64,000 bases of DNA, taken from Streptomyces sp. V4I2. GTDB lineage: Bacteria > Actinomycetota > Actinomycetes > Streptomycetales > Streptomycetaceae. Position 1 is the stretch's first letter, and each line of letters opens with the position of its first letter. Below, in pieces: positions 56,884 to 64,000 of the stretch. Under the pieces are notes generated by a model. The model did not search any database, was not told the origin of the DNA, and saw only the letters and a list, made by a program, of their open reading frames with translations. Made by a program: the position numbers and the translations under genes. The DNA lies in NCBI RefSeq assembly GCF_030817655.1, contig NZ_JAUSZM010000002.1:1-64000 (forward strand). The letters are read 5' to 3'.

Positions 56884-59579
56884 GGGTTCCGATCCGGCAC
56901 ATCGCCGGGCATCTGGTGTGGGCGACGCACGGCAGCGTGTGGGCCCTCTACCGCCTGCACCCCGGCCCGGACGCCCGCGGCCGCCGCGAGGAGACTGTCC
57001 AGGGCACGTATGTGCCGGCCGCGGTCCGCGACGAACAGCTCGCCAAGGTCACCCACTTGATCCGCTCGCTGTCCGGGGCGCCGCGGCTGATCGGGCTGTG
57101 TGCGCAGGTCGACCCGGGCGAGATCGCCCTGCGCATGATCGAGGGCATCGAACCGGCCGACACGGCACCGGCTGACGGCCCTCACCCGTGGGTGGAGAAC
57201 GTCGAGGCCACGCTGGATCTGCTGGACGGCCAGGAGATGCACCGCCGCACGCTGTGGCTGGCGGTGCCGCTGCAGACCGATCAGGCCGGTCTGCAGGTGT
57301 CGGCGTCGCTCGGCGCGGCGTGGGCGGAGCTGTCTTCGATGCTCGGCATGCGGCCGGCGCCGGTGGCACGGCGTGAGGTGGCCAGCTACCGCGAGCAGGC
57401 CTTGCGGGTGGAGGCTGCGCTCGCCGGCGGGATCGCCTTCCGTCCGGCCCGTCCGGCAGAGGTCGTGTGGATGATCCAGCACGCTCTGCACCGCGGTCTG
57501 CCGGAGCCGCTGCTCACCGAAGCCGAGACCAGCGACCTGTACGGCGGGCAGCTCCGGGATGGTGTGCTGCGCTCCCCCAGCTACGCCGACCTTGGCCAAG
57601 TCCGCCTGCAGGAAGGAGGCATCGACCCGGAGCTGGACGACGTCGAGGACCTCAAGAGCGCGGGGCAGATCACGCGGTCGGGGCGCAAGGCGTGGTGGCG
57701 TTTGAACACCGCCTCCCCGCTGCGCAGGCGCTGGCTGCAAGTCGAATCCGACGCCGGGGTGGGCTATCAGGCGCAGTTGGCGCTGGCCGAGTGCCCGCCC
57801 GCGGTCAGCCAGGACGCAGCCGACCTGTTCGCCCAACTGGAGACGCTCGCTTTCCCCGTCGACTACGCCGTCGATCTCACGCTCGTTCCGGCGGAGAAGG
57901 CGCGGGATCAGGTGCGGCGCAAGAAGAACGAGTTGATCGACCAGGCCGACCAGTACGACGCCCGCCCCACGGGGATGCCGGCCTCGCTGACCGAGGCCGC
58001 CCGTGACCTGGGCGAGCTGGACGCCCGCCTGTCGCGCACCTCGGTCGAGGTCGAGGTGCAGTCCGTGACCGTGCTGACGGTGTGGGGGCCGACCGCCGCC
58101 GTCTGCGACGCGCGGGCCCGCGCCCTGGCGGCGCTGCTCGGTGGCGCCGACTACCGGGCGGTGCGCCCGGCCGGCCTGCAGGAGGCCCTCTTCACGCTGG
58201 GGCTGCCCGGCACGGTGCGGCCGGGTGTGGTGCGGGAGTTCACCCAGCACCAGGTCTCGGAGGACTGGGCGCTGGGCGGGGCCTTCACCACCGCGGAGGT
58301 CGGCGACCCGAACGGGATGTTCCTCGGCCTCGACCTGGACTGCGGCACCAGCCGCCCCGTGATGATCAACGTGGCGGATGCGCCCAAAGTGGATGCGTCC
58401 GCGTCGATGGGCATCGTCGGGGACCTGGGGGCGGGCAAGAGCGTCCTGGAGAAGCTGATCGCGGAGGCGGTGTGGGCGCGCGGCGGCTGCGCGATCTGCA
58501 TCGACCGCACCCCGGTGCGCGAGTGGGCCACCTTCGCCCGTACGGCTGCGAAGGGCCGCGTCCAGATCATCGACGCCGCCAAGGCCGAGGTGTCGATCGA
58601 CCCGCTGCGGATGTTCGACGGCCCCGAGGGCTGTCACTACGCGCTGTCCTACCTCACCCTGCAGCTCGGCATCGGCCCGATGAGCACCAACGGCGAGGTC
58701 CTGCACCACGCCGTCGAGCAGGCCGCCGCCAGTGACGCCCCCTCCATGCACCGCGTGGTGGAAGTCATCGAGGAGATGGCCGTCCGTGAGGCGGGCAAGC
58801 GGCAGGACGCGGCCGCCACCCTGGCCGGCCTCATCCGGGTGGTGTCCACCAACTCCCTGGCCCGGATGGTGTTCGACCCGGCGCTGCCGCCGGTGCGGCT
58901 GGACGCCTCCAGCGCCTCCGACATGATCGTGATCACCACGACCGGGCTGAAGCTGCCGCCAAAGGCGGCGTTCGACAAGCCCGAGGTCCTGCACCAGCAG
59001 CCGCTGGAGGCTCTGATCGGGCGCGCGGTGCTCTATCTGATCGCCGCGATCGCCCGGCAGACCGCATTCGAGGACCCGGAGCGGTTCACCACCGTGGTCC
59101 TGGACGAGCTGTACTGGCTCACCTCGTCGGCCGAGGGCACCGCCCTGGTACACGAGATCCTCCACGACGGCCGCAAGCACGGCGCCGGCCTGCTCGCTGC
59201 CTCCCACGACGCCGCCGAACTCGGCCCCGACCGCGGGCTGATGGCCTACCGGGCACTCGCCCGCACGGCGGACCGTGAACGCGCCCGTCGCGGACTGGAG
59301 TTCGTCGGACTCGACCCGGGCGACCCGGAGCTGCTGCGGCTGGTGACCACCGGCCTGTCCCCCGTCGGGCAACGCGGCCGGGAGGGCGAGTTCCTGCTGA
59401 CCTGCCCGCGGCAGAACACCGGCCGGGTCAAGGCCGTGATCCCGAACATCGCGCGCATCAAGTCGTCCATCACCACCACCCCGGGACGCCGCACCCACGC
59501 CGCCACGCACCCAGGTTCAGCAGCTGAGTCGCTTGCCGGTGAGGCCGTTGATGCCCGTCCGAAGGAACACGTCCGATGA
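56880..59579 (+). CDS. VirB4-like conjugation ATPase, 899 aa
   Basis: Walker A GDLGAGKSVLEKLI near residue 514 and Walker B TTVVLDELYW near 737, with DPLRMFDGPEGCHYALSYL and the end motif HDAAELGPDRGLMAYRAL, mark a VirB4/TcpF-type motor. The N-terminal about 400 residues are the coupling region (THLIRSLSGAPRLIGLCAQV, RKKNELIDQADQYDARPTGM). The GTG at 56880 overlaps the previous stop. It powers assembly or substrate transfer at the membrane. Confidence 0.85.
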   Translation: MRVPIRHIAGHLVWATHGSVWALYRLHPGPDARGRREETVQGTYVPAAVRDEQLAKVTHLIRSLSGAPRLIGLCAQVDPGEIALRMIEGIEPADTAPADGPHPWVENVEATLDLLDGQEMHRRTLWLAVPLQTDQAGLQVSASLGAAWAELSSMLGMRPAPVARREVASYREQALRVEAALAGGIAFRPARPAEVVWMIQHALHRGLPEPLLTEAETSDLYGGQLRDGVLRSPSYADLGQVRLQEGGIDPELDDVEDLKSAGQITRSGRKAWWRLNTASPLRRRWLQVESDAGVGYQAQLALAECPPAVSQDAADLFAQLETLAFPVDYAVDLTLVPAEKARDQVRRKKNELIDQADQYDARPTGMPASLTEAARDLGELDARLSRTSVEVEVQSVTVLTVWGPTAAVCDARARALAALLGGADYRAVRPAGLQEALFTLGLPGTVRPGVVREFTQHQVSEDWALGGAFTTAEVGDPNGMFLGLDLDCGTSRPVMINVADAPKVDASASMGIVGDLGAGKSVLEKLIAEAVWARGGCAICIDRTPVREWATFARTAAKGRVQIIDAAKAEVSIDPLRMFDGPEGCHYALSYLTLQLGIGPMSTNGEVLHHAVEQAAASDAPSMHRVVEVIEEMAVREAGKRQDAAATLAGLIRVVSTNSLARMVFDPALPPVRLDASSASDMIVITTTGLKLPPKAAFDKPEVLHQQPLEALIGRAVLYLIAAIARQTAFEDPERFTTVVLDELYWLTSSAEGTALVHEILHDGRKHGAGLLAASHDAAELGPDRGLMAYRALARTADRERARRGLEFVGLDPGDPELLRLVTTGLSPVGQRGREGEFLLTCPRQNTGRVKAVIPNIARIKSSITTTPGRRTHAATHPGSAAESLAGEAVDARPKEHVR

Positions 59580-59935
59580 TCTCTTCTTCCTGGGACAGCT
59601 CCCGCCGCATCCGTGCCGCCGCGAGCGTCCTCACTGTGATCGCTGTTGCCGCCGGCGTGCTGGTCCTGGCCATCGGGATGAGCGTGCCGGAGCCGTGGTG
59701 GCCGCACACCGGGCAGGCTTTCGCCGCCGGCACCCGCCCCGCGCACGAGGACCCGTGCGACCTGATCGTGGGACCGGCCAAGGCGTACTGCGAGCGCGGC
59801 GCTATGAACTCCGCGTCCGCCGACCACCACGCCGACGCCGCCGGAGCGGTGTGGCGGCTGGTGCTGGCCGGCGCGGGCCTGGCCGCCCTCGTGATGTGGC
59901 GGCGCCGGAGCTCTGCTGGGCAAAGGCGGCGCTGA
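59576..59935 (+). CDS. Small transfer membrane protein, 119 aa
   Basis: Two membrane helices flank an outer loop with CDLIVGPAKAYCER, a motif repeated as CSLVYGPAKQYCERD in the next, large membrane protein. The Cys pair probably forms a disulfide outside the cell. ATGA overlap with the ATPase gene. Confidence 0.7.
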   Translation: MISSSWDSSRRIRAAASVLTVIAVAAGVLVLAIGMSVPEPWWPHTGQAFAAGTRPAHEDPCDLIVGPAKAYCERGAMNSASADHHADAAGAVWRLVLAGAGLAALVMWRRRSSAGQRRR

Positions 59936-59936
59936 G

Positions 59937-62681
59937 ATGTTCCGTCCAGACCGCAGGGCCCTGCGCTCGGCCGGCTTCGTGGCGCTGCTCACCGGTGTGT
60001 TCGTCATGGTGAACAGCCAGGTCGTGTACGCGGCCGGCAGCACCAGTGAGAGTGGAGATCTGCTCGCCCCGCTGAACATCACCTCCTCCGAGGGGGTGGC
60101 GATCAACGGCTACGAGCTGAACGCCGAGGGCGGTTCCATCGTCGCTTTCAAGACCCAGGCCCTGGCCTTCGCCCTGTCCGGGCTGTTCACCGTGATCCGG
60201 CTGCTGGTGGGTCTTGCGGGGTGGGCGATCGAGGTGGCTTTCCGGTTCCCGCTGCTGAAGATCCTCACCCGCCCGGCGCAGAAGGTCGCCGACACGTACG
60301 ACACCGTGGTCGTCGACACGCTCGGGGTGAAGGGGCTGTTGCTGGCCTGGGCGTTCGTGTTCGCCGGTTTCATGATCGTGCGCGGCCGCGTGGGCCGTGG
60401 TCTGGGCGAGATCTTCCTGACCCTTCTGATCGGTGCGGTCGCCGCCTCGGCTCTTGTCCGCCCCGACACGCTGCTCTCCCAGGACGGGCCGTTGGGGCAG
60501 GCCCAGCAGGTGGCCGCCGAGGTCGCGCAGCAGAGTGTCAACTCCTACGACTGGGGCGGCAAGCTCGCCAGCCTGAGCCCGTGCGACGGCATGGCCGGCA
60601 TGCAGGAGGTCAAGTGCCTGGAGCGTGAGGAAGCCCAGCCGGTTTCGTCGACCGACGTGGCCCGCCCGATCCAGGACTCGATCACCAACGCGCTGATCGT
60701 CAAGCCCTACATGCTGCTGCAGTACGGGCGCATCCTGGACCCCGCCAAGACGGCCGACCGCAAGGCCTACGCCGTCCACCTGAAGTGGATCACGGGCGGG
60801 TACCAGGCCGGCACGACGTCGCAGGACCGGAAGGACGCCTGCAGCCTGGTTTACGGTCCGGCCAAGCAGTACTGCGAGCGCGACACCGACGAGACCCCCG
60901 AAGCAGGCGGCACGCTGCCGGAGCTCACTCCGGGCGGGGAACTGCTGGACGCCTCGAATGCGGTCGTCACCGACGAGGACCGCGAGTTCTCCGCCTTCCT
61001 GGCGGACATGAAGAAGGCCGGCGACGTGGGCACGTCCTGCGCCGACTACGCCGAGGAGCCCACCTGGTGGCGGGTCGGCGGCGCCGCCCTGCTGCTGGTC
61101 GCCGCCCTGTTCCTCTGCGGCATGCTGCTGTCCAGCGCGATCGTCCTGCTGGGCACCCAGGGCGTCTGCGCGGCGGCCGCAGCCGTCGGCGGCGTCACGT
61201 TCATCGCGGGCATGCTGCCCGGGCCCGCCCGGCAGTCGGTGTGGAAGTGGCTGTCCCTGTGGGGCATCTCGGTCCTCGCGGTGGTGGGGATCTGCGCGTT
61301 CGTGCCGTTCTTCGGGATCGCCGTGGACGCCACCCTCACCGACGGGCCCGACCTGATGGTGGAACGGATCCTGCTGATCGACGTCCTGTCCATCGCGGGC
61401 GCCGCCGGTCACCGCCGCCTGCTGACCGGGATCACCTCCTTCGGCCGTCGCATGGCGATGCGGATGCGCTACGCCAAGGTCGGCGGCACCCACCTGCCCG
61501 GCGACACCAGCGAGCTCGGCGCCGCGCTCGCCATGAACTCCCCGGCCGCGCTCGGCGGTTACGGCGGCGGCTTGCGCGCCTTCACCGCAGGTGGCGGCGG
61601 CCGGTACGGGATGCTCGGCACCCGCCAGCGGCTGACGGGCGCGCTCGGCTCCTTGCTCGACGGGGCGGGCATGCCGGTGGACACCGGCCGCCTGCTCGCC
61701 GATGCCACCGCGGAAGCCGGACGTGGTCTGGCCCCGCTCACCGCGGCCGCCGCCGTGGGCGCACTGGGCGCCCGGCTCGGTGCGAAGGGCGCGCACTGGC
61801 TGCTGATCGGCCGACGGCCGGACCAGGAGCAGCTGGCCACGTGGCGCAAGCCCACCGCCGACGGCGACCCGAACACGCGCGGCCCTTCGGACGGCGGGGA
61901 CGGTTCAGGCGGCACAGGACCGCGGCGGCCCTCGGGCCCGCCCGACCGCTACCGCAACGAGCAGGGCCAGGTCGTCGACCGCACCTCCGGCCAGGTGCTG
62001 CACGACCAGAACACCGACCGCACCCTGCTGTCCACCCGCGCCCACAACCGGCTGGTCCGCTTCCGCGGCTACCGCATCCTCCACCGCGGGGGCCGCACCG
62101 CATACGGGACCACGGTCGGTCTTCCCGCGAACATCCGCCGGGCCCGGTCGGGAGGCTCGCGCTATTCCCAGGACGCCCGCCAGCAGGTGCGGGTGTGGGG
62201 CAACACGGTGCGCGAGGACGGCCGGGCCTGGGCCGACACGGGCCGTCACGTGGCCCGTGTCCTGCGGGAGCACACGGACGACAGCGGTGGACCCGGCCCC
62301 TTCGTCCGCCGTCGCCTGCAAACCCGTCCCGCACCGGCACCACGGACGACCAGGTCCTCCAGTTCCCCGGCCGGCAGGAGACCGGCCTCCCCGCCGGCCA
62401 GCGCGCCCGCAGCTGCGACCATGCCTGCTGCCAGCACACGGCCGAGCGCCCCGCCCACGTCCCCGACGCGGCTCCCAGGCGGCGCGCCCCGGCGCCCGGC
62501 CGGGGCGTCACCGGACAGGTCCAGGCCGGTCTTTCCCGGAGGCGAAGGCGCCCGCAGCAGCACCCGTGACCAGGCGCGCGCCCGGTTCCAGGAGCTGATG
62601 CGGCGCACCTCGGCCGACGCCGAGCGGCTGCGCCAGGAACGCGAGCAGCGGCAGCGCGACGAGGGCGGTGACGACGCGTGA
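59937..62681 (+). CDS. VirB6/TrbL-like polytopic membrane protein, 914 aa
   Basis: A signal-like first helix, about six to eight membrane helices (for example FALSGLFTVIRLLVGLAGWA, VGGAALLLVAALFLCGMLLS, WKWLSLWGISVLAVVGICAF) and a long Pro/Arg/Ala cytoplasmic tail of about 300 residues. An outer loop has CSLVYGPAKQYCERD and several other Cys. Position and topology match the VirB6-type channel subunit of actinobacterial conjugation systems. Confidence 0.75.
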   Translation: MFRPDRRALRSAGFVALLTGVFVMVNSQVVYAAGSTSESGDLLAPLNITSSEGVAINGYELNAEGGSIVAFKTQALAFALSGLFTVIRLLVGLAGWAIEVAFRFPLLKILTRPAQKVADTYDTVVVDTLGVKGLLLAWAFVFAGFMIVRGRVGRGLGEIFLTLLIGAVAASALVRPDTLLSQDGPLGQAQQVAAEVAQQSVNSYDWGGKLASLSPCDGMAGMQEVKCLEREEAQPVSSTDVARPIQDSITNALIVKPYMLLQYGRILDPAKTADRKAYAVHLKWITGGYQAGTTSQDRKDACSLVYGPAKQYCERDTDETPEAGGTLPELTPGGELLDASNAVVTDEDREFSAFLADMKKAGDVGTSCADYAEEPTWWRVGGAALLLVAALFLCGMLLSSAIVLLGTQGVCAAAAAVGGVTFIAGMLPGPARQSVWKWLSLWGISVLAVVGICAFVPFFGIAVDATLTDGPDLMVERILLIDVLSIAGAAGHRRLLTGITSFGRRMAMRMRYAKVGGTHLPGDTSELGAALAMNSPAALGGYGGGLRAFTAGGGGRYGMLGTRQRLTGALGSLLDGAGMPVDTGRLLADATAEAGRGLAPLTAAAAVGALGARLGAKGAHWLLIGRRPDQEQLATWRKPTADGDPNTRGPSDGGDGSGGTGPRRPSGPPDRYRNEQGQVVDRTSGQVLHDQNTDRTLLSTRAHNRLVRFRGYRILHRGGRTAYGTTVGLPANIRRARSGGSRYSQDARQQVRVWGNTVREDGRAWADTGRHVARVLREHTDDSGGPGPFVRRRLQTRPAPAPRTTRSSSSPAGRRPASPPASAPAAATMPAASTRPSAPPTSPTRLPGGAPRRPAGASPDRSRPVFPGGEGARSSTRDQARARFQELMRRTSADAERLRQEREQRQRDEGGDDA

Positions 62682-63832
62682 GGCCGGCCCGGCACCGTAG
62701 GGCGCGGTGGGGGTGTGGGGTGGTGCTGCTGCTGTTCGCCGCCGTGTGCTGTGCCGCACCGGCAGGGAACGCGATCAGCGCGTACGTCGCGCTGAAGACG
62801 GGTGCCCAGGACGACGGCGGGATCGCCGAAGGCGGCAGCGCCGCGGACATTCCGCCCCGGATGCTGGCCGCGTACAAGAAGGCCGTCCAGCAGGCCGGCA
62901 AGCATGTGCCGAAGTGCCAGGGCATGCGCTGGCCGATCCTCGCCGGGATCGCCAAGGCCGAGTCCCACCACGCGGTGGGCCGGAACATCGCCGACAACGG
63001 TGACATCCGCCCGAAGATCTACGGGGTACTCCTCACCGGCTCCGGAGCCGGTGGCAACACCACCGTCTTCCCCGACACCGACAACGGCAAATGGGACGGC
63101 ACCCCGAGCGCGGAGCGTGCCGTTGGCCCCTTCCAGTTCCTGCCCTCCACCTGGGAAGGCGTCGGCCAGGACGCAGGCGGTGACAAGACCGCCGACCCGC
63201 ACAACGCCGACGACGCCGCGCTCGGCGCCGCGATCTACCTGTGCGGCAACCCGGCCCGTGACCTGACCAAGCGGGCGCAGCTGAAGGCCGCGATCTTCCA
63301 GTACAACCGGTCGCATGAGTACGTCGCCAACGTGCTGGGCTGGATCGACCAGTACACGGCGGCCGCCAAGGACCCGGACCTGAAGAACGTCACGGGCAAG
63401 GTCCGCACCGTCATCGAGGCCGCACTCTCCCAGCGCGGTGTTCCCTACTCGTGGGGCGGCGGCAACGCGGGCGGCAAGTCGACCGGCATCTGCTGCTCCC
63501 CCAGCGGCAAAAGCGGCGCAAGCATCAAGGGCTTCGACTGCTCCGGGCTGACCCAGTACGCATACGCGAAGGCCGGCATCCGCCTGCCGCGTACCGCGGC
63601 CGCCCAGGCCGGAGCCGGCCAGCGGATCCCGGCCCGCCTCGGCACCAGCGCGCTCAAGCCCGGTGACCTCGTCTTCTACGCCACCGCTCCCGGACGCGAC
63701 CAGACGATCTATCACGTCGGGATCTACCTGGGCGGCGGACAGATGGTCAACGCTCCCCGGCCGGGGACCGTGGTGCGCCTGGACGCGGTCAGTGCGATGT
63801 CCGGCTTCGCGGGGGGAGCACGGCTGCTGTGA
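62678..63832 (+). CDS. Bifunctional peptidoglycan hydrolase of transfer system, 384 aa
   Basis: After a signal/anchor helix (GCGVVLLLFAAVCCAAPAGN) comes a lytic transglycosylase-like domain (ILAGIAKAESHH, AVGPFQFLPSTWEGVGQDAG) and a C-terminal NlpC/P60 peptidase with catalytic Cys in GFDCSGLTQYAYAKAGIRLP and His in TIYHVGIYLGGGQMVNA. This is the VirB1-like enzyme that opens the wall for the channel. GTG start overlaps the preceding stop. Confidence 0.9.
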   Translation: MRPARHRRARWGCGVVLLLFAAVCCAAPAGNAISAYVALKTGAQDDGGIAEGGSAADIPPRMLAAYKKAVQQAGKHVPKCQGMRWPILAGIAKAESHHAVGRNIADNGDIRPKIYGVLLTGSGAGGNTTVFPDTDNGKWDGTPSAERAVGPFQFLPSTWEGVGQDAGGDKTADPHNADDAALGAAIYLCGNPARDLTKRAQLKAAIFQYNRSHEYVANVLGWIDQYTAAAKDPDLKNVTGKVRTVIEAALSQRGVPYSWGGGNAGGKSTGICCSPSGKSGASIKGFDCSGLTQYAYAKAGIRLPRTAAAQAGAGQRIPARLGTSALKPGDLVFYATAPGRDQTIYHVGIYLGGGQMVNAPRPGTVVRLDAVSAMSGFAGGARLL

Positions 63833-64000
63833 CCACCACCCAGCGCTCACCGCTTCTGCTGTTGCTGAGCACCGTGATGCTCGCCGTCGCGGGTGTCGCC
63901 TTGCTGGGCGTGCCGCGCGGTCAGGAACAACCCGTCCCGGCGTCGACGGCGCACGCGACCGCGGATCCATCATCGGCGGCCACGGTGCCTCCCGCCAGGA
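63829..64000 (+). CDS. Secreted or anchored transfer protein, partial
   Basis: The GTG at 63829 overlaps the hydrolase stop (GTGA). A hydrophobic segment (LLLLLSTVMLAVAGVALLGV) is followed by a Thr/Ala/Pro-rich outer region; the gene runs past the window end after 57 codons. It is the next member of the transfer operon. Confidence 0.7.
   Translation, partial: MTTTQRSPLLLLLSTVMLAVAGVALLGVPRGQEQPVPASTAHATADPSSAATVPPAR

Noticed and set aside
59802..61796. Very long minus-strand frame opposite the VirB6-like gene
   Set aside because: It is a shadow of high-GC coding sequence; the plus-strand protein has clear membrane topology and operon overlaps.

Overview
The window is high-GC actinobacterial DNA, almost certainly Streptomyces. 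The family content supports this: DUF397/DUF5753/DUF6879 WhiJ-type loci, a SARP regulator, a replication-relaxation protein and a Tcp-type conjugation operon. Codon use is strongly GC-biased, with GTG/TTG starts and ATGA/GTGA overlaps. It looks like the left part of a large mobile replicon (linear plasmid or terminal chromosome arm with plasmid character). The first ~400 bases are packed with short palindromes closed by three-base loops, as expected of a non-canonical linear-replicon telomere. A replication/transfer module sits at the right end.

Layout. 1-0.8 kb: palindrome-rich end, then a 12-bp-spaced GCGCAAC iteron array. 0.85-8.4 kb: small cargo genes behind five copies of one promoter (P1-P5), many of them with single frameshifts, including a DUF932 gene; P5 stands in front of a tRNA whose anticodon reads as UAU (Ile, AUA codon). 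8.6-11.4 kb: small genes, a repeat-HTH DNA-binding protein and a replication-relaxation protein behind TGGTCGGGGCC operators. 11.4-15.2 kb: a WhiJ-type four-gene operon and a DUF6415-type set. 15.6-29.4 kb: probable defence and regulatory genes, namely a GmrSD-like DUF262/DUF1524/RAMA protein, two STAND NTPases, an XRE-HExxH-HAD-like fusion and two sigma-factor-like operons. 29.9-31.7 kb: an IS5-type element with a RibD-like reductase passenger. 31.7-36.8 kb: a SARP-controlled peptide cluster. 36.9-49.1 kb: decayed IS elements, an FAD oxidoreductase/GntR pair, a sigma-factor operon, an AAA ATPase/DUF4276 pair and a complete IS21 element. 49.1-54.3 kb: membrane and hypothetical genes, then a duplicated winged-helix replication-type protein. 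54.3-64 kb: a regulatory/origin-like region (45-bp palindrome, TGGTCGGG repeats, TGCGCA cluster) and the conjugation operon, which runs off the window.

The most interesting locus is 31743-36804. A SARP regulator is divergent from a PatA/PatG-like subtilisin protease fused through a Pro/Ala linker to the PatG-type C-terminal domain. It is followed by four short peptides that share a P[FL]QAP[AP][IV]xR leader motif and a Gx[QE]A motif just before variable C-terminal cores; three of the cores look like short membrane-active helices. A fifth small gene ends in a CPPGEPC-containing tail, and a 15-bp-stem terminator closes the operon. I read this as a ribosomal peptide (RiPP or bacteriocin-like) system that I cannot assign to a known class.

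The same 11-mer operator sequences occur upstream of the replication-relaxation gene and around the transfer promoter region, suggesting one plasmid regulator coordinates both. Repeated single-base frameshifts in the first 8.4 kb could be real decay or assembly error, and should be settled before those genes are called dead.
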